Origin: JAGXRK01 sp963804005 | GTDB lineage: Bacteria > Bacteroidota > Ignavibacteria > Ignavibacteriales > Ignavibacteriaceae | Assembly: GCA_963804005.1 (NCBI GenBank) | Contig: CAWDOP010000010.1 | Span: forward strand, 1 to 64,000 | Length of the DNA stretch: 64,000 bases | Direction of reading: 5' to 3' | Shown: piece after piece, positions 52,221 through 60,448 of the stretch | Numbering within the stretch: position 1 is the stretch's first letter | Layout of the letters: each line of letters begins with the position of its first letter | Made by a program: the position numbers and the translations under genes | Notes under the pieces: model-generated | What the model was told of the DNA's origin: nothing | The model's database searches: none | The model's input: the letters and a program-made list of their open reading frames with translations, nothing else

Positions 52221-53467
52221 GTTTTTTGCTTTTTCTTCGTTGCTGCGGGAAATAAAATATTATTTAAAATTAATCTGTATCCGGGCGAGGTTTTATATAA
52301 GGTTAAATCTGTAGGTGGATCGCCGACTGCGTGTTGATAATCTTCGGGATCATGTCCACCGTAAAAAGTAAAAAATCCTCTGCCAAAATTTCCATTAATA
52401 TATTTTACCTGATCTGTTTCTTGTCGCTCTGCAAGCGATATAACTGAATTTTTTATGGTGCTTCTGCGGAACATTGTAGACTGTCCCATAAATCCGTGAA
52501 TAACATTAGTATGATTTTGAGTTAACATCGTAGGAACAGGATCATACTTTGCTGAAAATTCAAATAAAGTAAAATAATCATTATTCAAAGAACCTATTTC
52601 TTCTGGTTGAATATCTATATTACTGTATTCATAAACATAAGGATTTGTTTCCAGCTTGAAATTGTGGAATGCAAGTGTTCTGGAAAAATCTAATTTCTCC
52701 TGTGCATTCGGATCAGCAGCATCACCATCAAACATTGGTGCACAAATATCAACATCTTCAGCAGCAAGAGCAATATCATAAGAATCTGTTGCAGAACACA
52801 TTGCAAAAAGAAATCCGCCTTGACCAACATAGCTTTTAATTTCCCTTGCTACAGTTTTCATCATTTCGGAGACTTTTTGAAATCCGTTTTTCTTTGCATT
52901 CTGTTCATACATAATTTGCTGATCAATATACCATTGTGCATTACTGAAGCTTGCATAAAACTTTCCATACTGTCCTGTAAAATCTTCGTGATGAAGATGA
53001 AGCCAGTCATACTTTGATAAATATCCCTTAAGGACCTCATCATTCCAGATTTTATCGTATGGAACTTTTGCATATTCAAGAACAAGGGTTACAGCATCAT
53101 CCCACGGAACAAATCCCGGCGGAACATAAACCGCAATTTTAGGTGCTTTTTCTAATCTTACCACATCCATATTATTATCTTCACTCTGAACTTCAGCATA
53201 AATTTGCGTTGCCTGAGACAAAGATATTTGTTCAAATTGAACTGCTTCGACCAGGCATTCGGAAAGAATTTTTTCTGAATGATCTAAAAGGAATGAACCA
53301 CCTCGATAGTTCAACAGCCAGTCAGCTTTATAACCCTCCATCAAGCTTCTGAAAGTGATACCGTAAGCTTTAAGATGTTCTGTTTGCTGAAAATCCATGG
53401 GTATAAGAATTTTGTTTTGTGCAAACAAAGACGAAGCAAGAATAATTATGAGGAATGTTTTTTTCAT
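52217..53467 (-). CDS. Exported protein, unknown function (often labelled asparagine synthetase B)
   Basis: A 416-residue protein with a signal peptide (MKKTFLIIILASSLFAQ). The N-terminal segment has ILIPMDFQQTEHLKAYG; the central region has KIAVYVPPGFVPWDDAVTLVL, the turn YDWLHLHHEDFTGQYGKFY and YVGQGGFLFAMCSATDSYD, and the C-terminal part has GRGFFTFYGGHDPEDYQH. The last two pieces suggest a class-I glutamine-amidotransferase-like or ThuA-like fold, but a Cys/His/Glu triad cannot be assigned by eye. Bacteroidota relatives carry the label asparagine synthetase B although they show neither its N-terminal Cys nor the ATP-pyrophosphatase motif, and I do not support that name. Overlaps the FAH gene by four bases. 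Confidence 0.6.
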   Translation of the reverse strand: MKKTFLIIILASSLFAQNKILIPMDFQQTEHLKAYGITFRSLMEGYKADWLLNYRGGSFLLDHSEKILSECLVEAVQFEQISLSQATQIYAEVQSEDNNMDVVRLEKAPKIAVYVPPGFVPWDDAVTLVLEYAKVPYDKIWNDEVLKGYLSKYDWLHLHHEDFTGQYGKFYASFSNAQWYIDQQIMYEQNAKKNGFQKVSEMMKTVAREIKSYVGQGGFLFAMCSATDSYDIALAAEDVDICAPMFDGDAADPNAQEKLDFSRTLAFHNFKLETNPYVYEYSNIDIQPEEIGSLNNDYFTLFEFSAKYDPVPTMLTQNHTNVIHGFMGQSTMFRRSTIKNSVISLAERQETDQVKYINGNFGRGFFTFYGGHDPEDYQHAVGDPPTDLTLYKTSPGYRLILNNILFPAATKKKQKT

Positions 53468-53488
53468 TTGATTGTACTAAATAAAAAT

Positions 53489-53532
53489 GGGACTTATTGA
53501 CGTAAAAACTAATTCGATAATCAATAAGTCCC
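53489..53532 (-). terminator. Terminator of clpX
   Basis: A perfect 12-base stem GGGACTTATTGA (53489-53500) and TCAATAAGTCCC (53521-53532) with a 20-base loop, followed on the minus strand by ATTTTTATTT. It lies 18 bases beyond the clpX stop and immediately before the promoter region of the 53467 gene. Confidence 0.8.
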
Positions 53533-53550
53533 TATGCAATAATATTTTAT

Positions 53551-54801
53551 CTACGCAGATTTTGCGTCCGTTTCAATAAATAGTGGTTCGCTTCCATTTT
53601 CAATTACATCGCGAGTAATTATGCATTTATCAACATTCTTTTTCTCGGGAAGATCAAACATTATATCAAGCATATACTGCTCAACAATAGAGCGAAGTGC
53701 ACGTGCGCCTGTTTTTCTTTCCATCGCTTTTTTCACAACAGAATCTATGGCTAAAGGATCGAATTCCAGATCAACAGCTTCCATTGCAAAAAGTTTTTTA
53801 TACTGCTTTAGTATTGCGTTCTTTGGTTCTGTGAGAATATTTTTTAGTGCTTCTTCACTTAATGAATGAAGTGCTGCAATTACAGGTAATCTTCCTATCA
53901 ACTCAGGAATTAATCCAAATCTTAATAAATCTTCCGGCTGAACCAAGCTTAATAATTCATCTTCGGTTTCAATTTTTTTAAGGTCTGAGCCAAAGCCCAT
54001 TTTATTTTTATTTAATCTCTTTGCAACGACCTTATCAATTCCTTCGAATGCACCTCCGACTATGAACAAAATATTTTTTGTATTAAGATTTATCAAACTT
54101 TGTTCGGGATGTTTCCTTCCGCCTTTGGGAGGAATTCCGGCCATAGTTCCTTCAAGAATTTTCAGCAACGCCTGTTGAACACCTTCACCCGAAACATCTC
54201 TTGTAATAGAAGTGCTTTCACTCTTACGTGCAATTTTATCTATCTCATCGATGTAAACGATTCCTTTTTGTGCACGTTCAAGGTTATAATCGGCAGCCTG
54301 AAGCAAATGCACTAAGACAGTTTCCACATCATCACCAACATAACCGGCTTCTGTAAGAGTGGTCGCATCAGCAATTGCAAATGGAACATCTAAAATTCTT
54401 GCAAGCGTTTGAGCAAGTAATGTTTTCCCTACTCCGGTAGGACCGAGCAGTAAGATATTACTTTTCTCAATTTCAACTTCATCAAGTTCGAAAAAAGAAT
54501 TTCTTGAGTTTATTCTTTTATAATGATTATAAACAGCAACAGATAAAACCCGCTTTGCTCTTTCCTGACCAATTACGTATTCGTCGAGTGATTTTTTTAT
54601 TGAGTGAGGTGTGTGTTGTGTCCACTTGCCTTTTTTAGCATTGTTGAAAGCAGCTAGATTATTTTTAAGTATATCTATACTGCTGGCAATACATATATCG
54701 CAGATATAAACATCGGGTCCGGCAATCATACTTCCAACTTCATTGCCATCCCTTCCGCAAAATGAACATTTTACTATTTTTTGTTCTTGTTTTTTTGTCA
54801 T
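53551..54801 (-). CDS. clpX: ATP-dependent protease unfoldase ClpX
   Basis: A 416-residue AAA+ unfoldase. N-terminal zinc-binding domain with Cys12, Cys15, Cys34 and Cys37 (KCSFCGRDGNEVG, YICDICIAS). Walker A LLLGPTGVGKTLLAQ (about 115-129), pore loop YVGDDVETV, Walker B IVYIDEIDKIARK (about 180-192), sensor-2 MERKTGARALRSI (about 370-382). It recognises tagged proteins and feeds them to ClpP; clpP and tig, which often lie upstream, are absent, and a TPR gene is found there (10 bases away). Complete and normal length. Confidence 0.96.
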   Translation of the reverse strand: MTKKQEQKIVKCSFCGRDGNEVGSMIAGPDVYICDICIASSIDILKNNLAAFNNAKKGKWTQHTPHSIKKSLDEYVIGQERAKRVLSVAVYNHYKRINSRNSFFELDEVEIEKSNILLLGPTGVGKTLLAQTLARILDVPFAIADATTLTEAGYVGDDVETVLVHLLQAADYNLERAQKGIVYIDEIDKIARKSESTSITRDVSGEGVQQALLKILEGTMAGIPPKGGRKHPEQSLINLNTKNILFIVGGAFEGIDKVVAKRLNKNKMGFGSDLKKIETEDELLSLVQPEDLLRFGLIPELIGRLPVIAALHSLSEEALKNILTEPKNAILKQYKKLFAMEAVDLEFDPLAIDSVVKKAMERKTGARALRSIVEQYMLDIMFDLPEKKNVDKCIITRDVIENGSEPLFIETDAKSA

Positions 54802-54811
54802 TACTAATTCT

Positions 54812-56659
54812 CTAACTTGTTTTACTTCTCAGAAATAGGATTCTTTCTCTTGCTTTGTCGACATAAATTGATCCGGGAAACTGCAACAGAAGCTTTTCAT
54901 AGCAATCTATTGCTTTCGGAAATTCTTTTAATGCAAATTCAAAAATATTCCCCAGCAAATATAAGGCTTTGTCGGAATAAATATTTTTCTCTTTTTCTGC
55001 AGAAATTTCATTTAATATTAAAATAGCACTGTCGTAATTGTTCAAAGCAATTTCCATCTGCGCCGATCTGAGTTTGCAGATTGAATTAAACATAAAAGCT
55101 TTCAGATCCTGTCCTATCAGATCATATTTTTGTTTTGCCTCTTCAAAGAACATTCTTCCGGCTAATATTTCAGCATCACTAAAGAGTAAAAGATTAGACG
55201 AATCATTCTTTGCAGAGTTCATCAGAAGAGAAAACTCTATTGCATCATTTGCAAAATTATCTTTTAGATTTTTTAGAATTTCAGAAAGGTGTTTTTTTGC
55301 CTCATCAAAATTTCCTTTATATGCTTTTATTTTTGCAAGATGAAAATAAGCTTCATGTTTTTTCTCGATTTGTCCTGAGCGAAGATTTAGTGCTTCCTCG
55401 TATAACTCTTTTGAACGATCAGTGTTTCCTTCTATAAGATTTATCTCTGCCAAATCAAGATAAGCATCTATTGCAAATCTTGACATCGGATAATTTTTTA
55501 TAATAATGTCTAGATATTCTTTTGCCTGGGCAATATCGTTCTGCAAACGGAATTTTATCTGAGCCATCCGCAAGTAAGATTCAATTGCTACCTCGCTGTG
55601 AGAATAAATTTTTGTTATTTCGTCAAAAGCCGATATTGCGGGTTCTACCGTTTTGGAATCGAGACGCGGGGGAAGCGAATAAGTTTTCCAATCATCAACG
55701 GATGATAAAAACTTTTTTCTCAGAATTGCTTCCTGCGACTTTGCATATCCTAGTTTTGCCGATGATACAATTTTAGAGTCAGGATATCTCTCGATTATTG
55801 TTTTATATATTGGTGATGCAATTTCAAACTCACCTTCTCTGAAAACAAATTCTGCAAAGTTGTAAAGTTCTCCGCCTTTAGATTGCTGCTTGTTATCAAG
55901 CTCGGAATAAATTTCAAAAGCTTTTTCGAATTCTTTTTGCTCCGTATAAAGTCTGGCTAAAAGAAAAAGGATTGAGTGGATGTCAGAGTTTCTTTTCTTT
56001 TCGACAACTTTAATTGTATTCTCCAGTGCATCGGGTTTATTTATATAAGATAATATCCTGCTCTGAATTGTTGAAAGCTGTGTGGGTGATTTTTCAAGAA
56101 TAGAACAATACTCTTCTGCTGCTTTATCGTATCGCATTGAGAGTGAATAAAGATTTGCAAGATCCATTGAAAAGATAAAAGGATCGTTTGTTTTCGGTTT
56201 TCCTTTTTCAAGAATTTCAATCGCTTTATCAAAAGCACGACGTTCGATGGCATAGTTAGCAATGATTCTGAAAATCATTTGATCAGCATTTAGATTTTTT
56301 AGCGGTTCATCCCAAATCATGTAGGCTTTTTCATAATTCCCGTTCATATAATACATGGAACCAAGCTGACCTATTAAACTTATGTCCTTCGGATGATTTT
56401 CTAGTCTGTTTTCAATTATTAAAATTGACGCTGCAAAGTTTTTTTGCTGAATGTAGACTCTGTTTAACGAATTGAAGTAATTAATGTTATTGGGATCTTT
56501 TTGATAAAGGTCTTCATAAATTTTCTGAGCTTTAGCAAAATCATTTTGCTGCTCGTAACTCTGTGCAAGCAGAAATCGGTTATAATCGTCCGCGCCGGTT
56601 TGCTGTGCAGAAAGACTGACTGCAAATAATATAATCCACCAAAGAATATACATCTTCAT
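54812..56659 (-). CDS. Exported TPR-repeat protein (large)
   Basis: A 615-residue protein with signal peptide (MKMYILWWIILFAVSLSAQQ) and TPR repeats along the whole length: AQSYEQQNDFAKAQKIYEDLY, GSMYYMNGNYEKAYMIWDEPL, ARLYTEQKEFEKAFEIYSEL, DLAEINLIEGNTDRSKELY and LGNIFEFALKEFPKAIDCYE among them. The later repeats resemble the outer-membrane-assembly (YfiO/BamD) and tol-pal system YbgF type, and scaffolds of this kind organise periplasmic complexes. No other domain. It lies 10 bases upstream of clpX, a coupling I cannot explain by function. Confidence 0.78.
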   Translation of the reverse strand: MKMYILWWIILFAVSLSAQQTGADDYNRFLLAQSYEQQNDFAKAQKIYEDLYQKDPNNINYFNSLNRVYIQQKNFAASILIIENRLENHPKDISLIGQLGSMYYMNGNYEKAYMIWDEPLKNLNADQMIFRIIANYAIERRAFDKAIEILEKGKPKTNDPFIFSMDLANLYSLSMRYDKAAEEYCSILEKSPTQLSTIQSRILSYINKPDALENTIKVVEKKRNSDIHSILFLLARLYTEQKEFEKAFEIYSELDNKQQSKGGELYNFAEFVFREGEFEIASPIYKTIIERYPDSKIVSSAKLGYAKSQEAILRKKFLSSVDDWKTYSLPPRLDSKTVEPAISAFDEITKIYSHSEVAIESYLRMAQIKFRLQNDIAQAKEYLDIIIKNYPMSRFAIDAYLDLAEINLIEGNTDRSKELYEEALNLRSGQIEKKHEAYFHLAKIKAYKGNFDEAKKHLSEILKNLKDNFANDAIEFSLLMNSAKNDSSNLLLFSDAEILAGRMFFEEAKQKYDLIGQDLKAFMFNSICKLRSAQMEIALNNYDSAILILNEISAEKEKNIYSDKALYLLGNIFEFALKEFPKAIDCYEKLLLQFPGSIYVDKARERILFLRSKTS

Positions 56660-56717
56660 ATGACTAAGATAATAAATGCTTATCGCTATTCAAGGGAAGA
56701 ATGAAGCGGTAAAAAAC

Positions 56718-56756
56718 AAAAGCGCACTTTCATAATTAAATGAAAATACGCTTTTT
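56718..56756 (-). terminator. Terminator of the thiol/redox operon
   Basis: AAAAGCG (56718-56724) and CGCTTTT (56749-56755), with an inner TTTCAT/ATGAAA pairing, T-rich on the minus strand (GTTTTTTACC after the stem). It is 25 bases past the thioredoxin stop codon. Confidence 0.7.
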
Positions 56757-56780
56757 CAGGGGGCTTCTACGAATTAAAAT

Positions 56781-57143
56781 TTAAGCTGCCGCCGTAAGTA
56801 GTTCTTTATCAATTGCTTCCTTAAGCGATTCCTTAGGCAAAGCACCAACTGCCATCTTTGGCTGTCCTTCTTTAGGAATAAAAAGCAATGAAGGAATACT
56901 CTTTATCCCGAATACAGAACCAAGTTCCTGCTCTTCATCGGTGTTAACTTTATATACCTTTATTTTTCCTTTGTACTCTTCAGATAATTCTTCAAGGATT
57001 GGTCCCACCATTTTACAAGGTCCGCACCATGGCGCCCAGAAATCTATAACAGCAGGAAGTTCGCCTTCGTATTTCCAATCTTGATTTTTTTCATAGTCAA
57101 AAACTTTTTCTAAAAAAGTTTCTTTTGTCAACTGCTCGGTCAT
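56781..57143 (-). CDS. trxA: Thioredoxin
   Basis: A 120-residue thioredoxin with the active site WAPWCGPCKMV (about 32-42), cis-Pro in FGIKSIPSLLFIP (about 78-90) and the Asp of VIDFWAPW. No signal peptide, so cytoplasmic. It reduces disulfides using NADPH through thioredoxin reductase. Last gene of a likely operon with a rhodanese, two small membrane proteins and a DUF302 protein. The N-terminal 20 residues are longer than in E. coli (LTKETFLEKVFDYEKNQDWKY). Confidence 0.95.
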   Translation of the reverse strand: MTEQLTKETFLEKVFDYEKNQDWKYEGELPAVIDFWAPWCGPCKMVGPILEELSEEYKGKIKVYKVNTDEEQELGSVFGIKSIPSLLFIPKEGQPKMAVGALPKESLKEAIDKELLTAAA

Positions 57144-57212
57144 TTATTTTCCTTTCTGATCATTAAATAATTTTCTATTAATTTTTTTGTCTTCGTACAG
57201 ATTGGTTCAGCA

Positions 57213-57596
57213 TTATACTGCCGCTAAAACTCTTTGTAGCTTCTCTTTTACTTCGGATGCAATTGAAAGCATTTTATCATTATCAACAATTTTGGTCATT
57301 AACATAGGATCAAACATTGATACAACAGTTTTATTTTCTTTTTCGTAAACAATTACGTTGCAGGGAAGCAGCAAACCTATTTCTTCTTCAGCTTGAAGTG
57401 CTTTATGTGCTAACGGCGGATTGCAGGCCCCAAGCATAGTGTAGTTCTTAAAATCAACATTAATTTTTTTCTTCAATGTATCCTTAAAGTCAATTGAAGT
57501 AAGAACGCCGAAGCCTTCTTTCTTAAGTTCTTCCGTTACTTTTTCTATTGCCTGATTAAAAGTATAATCTGTTGTTTTTGAAAATCCGTATTGCAC
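57213..57596 (-). CDS. DUF302-domain protein
   Basis: A 127-residue protein starting at a GTG (57596), which has AAAAGGAGAGAAAA immediately upstream; a longer frame from an ATG at 57668 overlaps the upstream gene by 49 bases and is rejected. Sequence: YGFSKTTDYTFNQAIEKVTE, GFGVLTSIDFKDTLKKKINV, MLGACNPPLAHKALQAEEEI, GLLLPCNVIVYEK. The DUF302 fold resembles that of small sulfur or heme-related binders; two Cys (in GACNPP and LPCNVIV) might bind metal or sulfur. The role is unknown, but the neighbours suggest thiol or sulfide chemistry. Confidence 0.85.
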   Translation of the reverse strand: MQYGFSKTTDYTFNQAIEKVTEELKKEGFGVLTSIDFKDTLKKKINVDFKNYTMLGACNPPLAHKALQAEEEIGLLLPCNVIVYEKENKTVVSMFDPMLMTKIVDNDKMLSIASEVKEKLQRVLAAV

Positions 57597-57619
57597 TTTT
57601 CTCTCCTTTTTATTTCTTT

Positions 57620-57823
57620 TTATTTCTTCTTCAGGGTTGACGTTTTCAAAATTGTATAAAGCGGACAAAAACCTGTTGCACCGCTGAATAAAAACGCAAC
57701 GCCAATTATTCCAAGTATTATTGCAGCTATTCCGCTTATCTGATTAGTTAAAAATAAAACCGCAATAACAATAACAAGAAGTATTCTTATTCCTCTGTCG
57801 ATATCAGCCATATTCTTTTTCAT
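57620..57823 (-). CDS. DUF2892-like small inner-membrane protein
   Basis: A 67-residue protein with two hydrophobic helices (about 12-27 and 32-46). MADIDRGIRILLVIVIAVLF followed by SGIAAIILGIIGVAFLFSGA and FCPLYTILKTSTLKK matches the YgaP-like membrane half seen in sulfurtransferase proteins, here as a separate gene. The FCPLY motif with a single Cys is typical. The start codon overlaps the previous stop by one base (TAATG), so translational coupling is likely. Confidence 0.82.
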   Translation of the reverse strand: MKKNMADIDRGIRILLVIVIAVLFLTNQISGIAAIILGIIGVAFLFSGATGFCPLYTILKTSTLKKK

Positions 57824-58029
57824 TATTCACCTTCCTTTGGTTGAAGTATTTTAGACTTAGTTTTCCAGTTAGTTAAAATCAATCCGATTACCGCACCGTA
57901 TAAAGTGCTTGACCACGGATTACCGGTAATAGCACATCCTCTATTGCATCCAATAAAATGATAATAAAGATTTCCGCCAAGTGCTCCTAAGGCAACGGGA
58001 AGAATTCTTTTTGTCCATTTCCAAATCAT
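57823..58029 (-). CDS. DUF6132-like small membrane protein
   Basis: A 68-residue protein from the ATG at 58029 (MIWKWTKRILPVALGALGGN), overlapping the rhodanese stop as ATGA. A longer start at 58050 would overlap by 25 bases. It holds two hydrophobic segments and the motif YYHFIGCNRGCAITGNPWSS (about 22-41), with a CxxxC pair that would face one side of the membrane. Similar proteins accompany rhodanese and DUF2892 genes. Function unknown; the conserved Cys pair could take part in sulfane-sulfur or disulfide exchange. Confidence 0.72.
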   Translation of the reverse strand: MIWKWTKRILPVALGALGGNLYYHFIGCNRGCAITGNPWSSTLYGAVIGLILTNWKTKSKILQPKEGE

Positions 58030-58415
58030 CTCAACCCTGCTGCGTTCCATCTGATAATTCCTCCGCTTAAATTAGCCGCATTAAATCCCATTTTCTTAAG
58101 CTTAGCAGCAGCGCTCATGCTTCTACTGCCGGTTCTGCAATAACAGATAATTTCTGCATCTTTAAATTTCTTTAATTCGTTTTGCTTTGATGAAAGTTCC
58201 GCCATTGAAATATGATGGGAACCTTTTATAAAATCCTTTTTTCTTTCCTGTGGAGTTCTAACATCAAGAAGAACAACGTTTCTTTCTTTTTTAATCTTTA
58301 ATGATGCATCTATAGGTGAATAATGTTTAACCGACCTGTAAAGCAGCACTTTTCTCACGATATAAAATCCAACTAAAGCGATTATTATATATAAAAATAT
58401 CTGTCCGGAATCCAT
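58026..58415 (-). CDS. Membrane-anchored rhodanese-like protein
   Basis: A 129-residue protein: an N-terminal transmembrane helix (FLYIIIALVGFYIVRKVLLY, about 6-25), then a rhodanese domain (about 38-128) with VVLLDVRTPQERKKDFIKGS and the active-site loop EIICYCRTGSRSMSAAAKL. The Cys directly before RTGSRS is the expected catalytic residue, so it is probably an active sulfurtransferase or persulfide carrier. First gene of the redox operon. Confidence 0.9.
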   Translation of the reverse strand: MDSGQIFLYIIIALVGFYIVRKVLLYRSVKHYSPIDASLKIKKERNVVLLDVRTPQERKKDFIKGSHHISMAELSSKQNELKKFKDAEIICYCRTGSRSMSAAAKLKKMGFNAANLSGGIIRWNAAGLR

Positions 58416-58514
58416 AAAACCTTATAATTTTTACGTTTGGTAAGATTAAGTAATTTGGAAAAGGATTCATAATAATTATGTTACATTATAGCAAAATAAT
58501 TGACTAAGGCAACT

Positions 58515-59084
58515 ATGAAACTTTCATTCAAACCGCTGACATCAGAAACCTGGAAAGATTTTGAAAAACTCTTTGGCGAAAAAGGCGCCTGTGCCGGTTG
58601 CTGGTGTATGTATTGGCTTATGCGAAGAAAAGAATATGATGAAAAACGCAAGGACGGCAGAACAAAGAATGAAATGAAAAAGATTGTAAAGAACGGAGTA
58701 GTTCCGGGAATCATTGCCTTTGATAATAAGAATCCAATTGGATGGATAGCGGTTCAATTAAGAGAAAATTATCCCGTTCTTGATAATTCAAAAATACTTG
58801 CGCCGGTAGATGATAAGCCAGTCTGGTCTATTGTATGTTTCTTTGTTCACAAAGATTACAGAAGAAAAGGTGTTTCTGTTGAATTGATAAAATACGCGGT
58901 TAAGTTTGCGAAGAAGAACAAAGCGAAAATAGTCGAAGGCTATCCTGTTGAACCGAAAACAGATAAAGCCGCACCTCCGTTTATTTGGACGGGAACATTT
59001 TCGGCTTTTAGGAAAGCAGGATTTAAAGAAGTTGCAAGAAGATCTAAAACGAGACCGATTATGAGGATTGTCTTGTGTAAATAG
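58515..59084 (+). CDS. GNAT-family N-acetyltransferase
   Basis: A 189-residue protein from the ATG at 58515, which has AAGG six bases upstream; the longer TTG start at 58500 has none. GNAT fold: IIAFDNKNPIGWIAVQLREN (about 70-90), the acetyl-CoA-binding IVCFFVHKDYRRKGVSVELI (about 108-127, R/K-RKG) and the C-terminal VEGYPVEPKTDKAAPPFIWT and FRKAGFKEVARRS. The N-terminal GACAGCWCMYWLMRRKEYD is rich in Cys and typical of a group of 'GNAT' hypothetical proteins. The acceptor is unknown. Confidence 0.88.
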   Translation: MKLSFKPLTSETWKDFEKLFGEKGACAGCWCMYWLMRRKEYDEKRKDGRTKNEMKKIVKNGVVPGIIAFDNKNPIGWIAVQLRENYPVLDNSKILAPVDDKPVWSIVCFFVHKDYRRKGVSVELIKYAVKFAKKNKAKIVEGYPVEPKTDKAAPPFIWTGTFSAFRKAGFKEVARRSKTRPIMRIVLCK

Positions 59085-59244
59085 TAAAGTTTATAAAAGA
59101 TAGATCAAAATTATTTTTTAAGTTTTTGAAATCCCATAAACCTTTTTTTCATTTCTGATAAATCCACTTTCACCTTCCCTTGTTTGATAAATAAAATCAA
59201 TTAATACAATCTAAAATCAGCCTTTAGCCATAATTCCTATGTGC

Positions 59245-60162
59245 TTATGTGGCATACTTTCTGAAAAAATCTGTTGTCTGAAAGCTAACTTTTATTATAC
59301 TAACAAGTAAAACAATAGCACCAATCCACTGAACCGGACCAAGGATATTGCCTCTGATAAAATATTCGAGTATAACTGCCGTTAAAGGAAAAGCCAGTTC
59401 ACATATAGCTGCAACAGAAGCTGTAATTCTTTTCAACCCATAGTAGTAAAGAAATATTGCTGCTCCGCCCGTTGTAAAAGCAATGATTAGAAATATGACT
59501 GCTTGTTTTGTTGTAATTGCCGCAATGCTTTGGATATCACCCAAAGAGATAACTAGCGCAAACATAATAAACGCAGATAAAAGAAATCTGAGATACGTTC
59601 CCATCTCGAAAGAAACATTCCTAAGAGCACGTTTGCTAAGCACTGTTGATGAACTAAAACTAAAGGCAGCAAGAAGTGCAAACATAGCGGCAATTGTAGT
59701 TTTATCACCAGCTTCAAAATCGGGAAGCTTTGTACCGAACGTCATAAAGTAAGCTCCAAGGATTGCAAGTACTGCCCAAAAGAAAAACCGAGCAGGTAAT
59801 TTTTCTTTAAGAAAAACAGCAGCAAGAGTAATAGCAAAAACCGGTTGTAATTTTTGAAGCAGAATAACAACAGAAAGATTAACGAAGTTTACATAGAAAA
59901 GCGCTTTTGTAATTGCCATTGTTCCTATCGCACCACCAAGAAGTGCGACTAAAAAGAAAGCCAACCAATCTTTTTTCTTTAAATTTTTTAGTGACGGCAA
60001 TTGTCTGATAAAATAAGGCGAAAGAAGAAAAGCAACTATCGTACTTTCAACAAAAACCACTAACGACACAGGAAGACTGAAAAGCGAAGGACGCAGAACA
60101 ATTCCATCCACTCCCCACAAACTTGCAGCAATTATCACAAAAATGGGAGCAAACCTGTTCAT
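59245..60162 (-). CDS. EamA/DMT-family permease
   Basis: A 305-residue transporter with ten hydrophobic segments and two EamA repeats. Start at 60162 (MNRFAPIFVIIAASLWGVDG), with AAAGG before it; an upstream TTG would add nine residues. The first repeat has WGVDGIVLRPSLFSLP and NLSVVILLQKLQPVFAITLA (the repeat-ending helix), the second has KRALRNVSFEMGTYLRFLL and ASVAAICELAFPLTAVILEY. Members export amino acids or metabolites; the substrate cannot be inferred here. Alone on the minus strand. Confidence 0.88.
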   Translation of the reverse strand: MNRFAPIFVIIAASLWGVDGIVLRPSLFSLPVSLVVFVESTIVAFLLSPYFIRQLPSLKNLKKKDWLAFFLVALLGGAIGTMAITKALFYVNFVNLSVVILLQKLQPVFAITLAAVFLKEKLPARFFFWAVLAILGAYFMTFGTKLPDFEAGDKTTIAAMFALLAAFSFSSSTVLSKRALRNVSFEMGTYLRFLLSAFIMFALVISLGDIQSIAAITTKQAVIFLIIAFTTGGAAIFLYYYGLKRITASVAAICELAFPLTAVILEYFIRGNILGPVQWIGAIVLLVSIIKVSFQTTDFFRKYAT

Positions 60163-60448
60163 AAATCCTTTAAAAAAATGATGCGTCAATATAACATTTC
60201 TCGCCAGAAAATTTTCAGATGCAAATCAATCACTACAGATTAAGATTTGTGATTAGAGAACGGCAAATTAGCGCTATTCATAACTATCGCTCATTACACC
60301 GTCATGGTAAAATTTACCTAAAAATATGTCAAAATTTGCCTGATCAAAAATAATTTTGCACAATTTATTCTATAATGCCTCAGTTAAAATGGAATAATAT
60401 TTGTCTAAATCTAGTGAATATTATTTTTATCAAGGAAAGAACACTAAA

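Noticed and set aside
57597..57668. Longer start for the DUF302 protein at 57668
   Set aside because: It would overlap the upstream gene by 49 bases and has an unnatural Lys/Glu-rich head; the GTG at 57596 has an excellent ribosome site.
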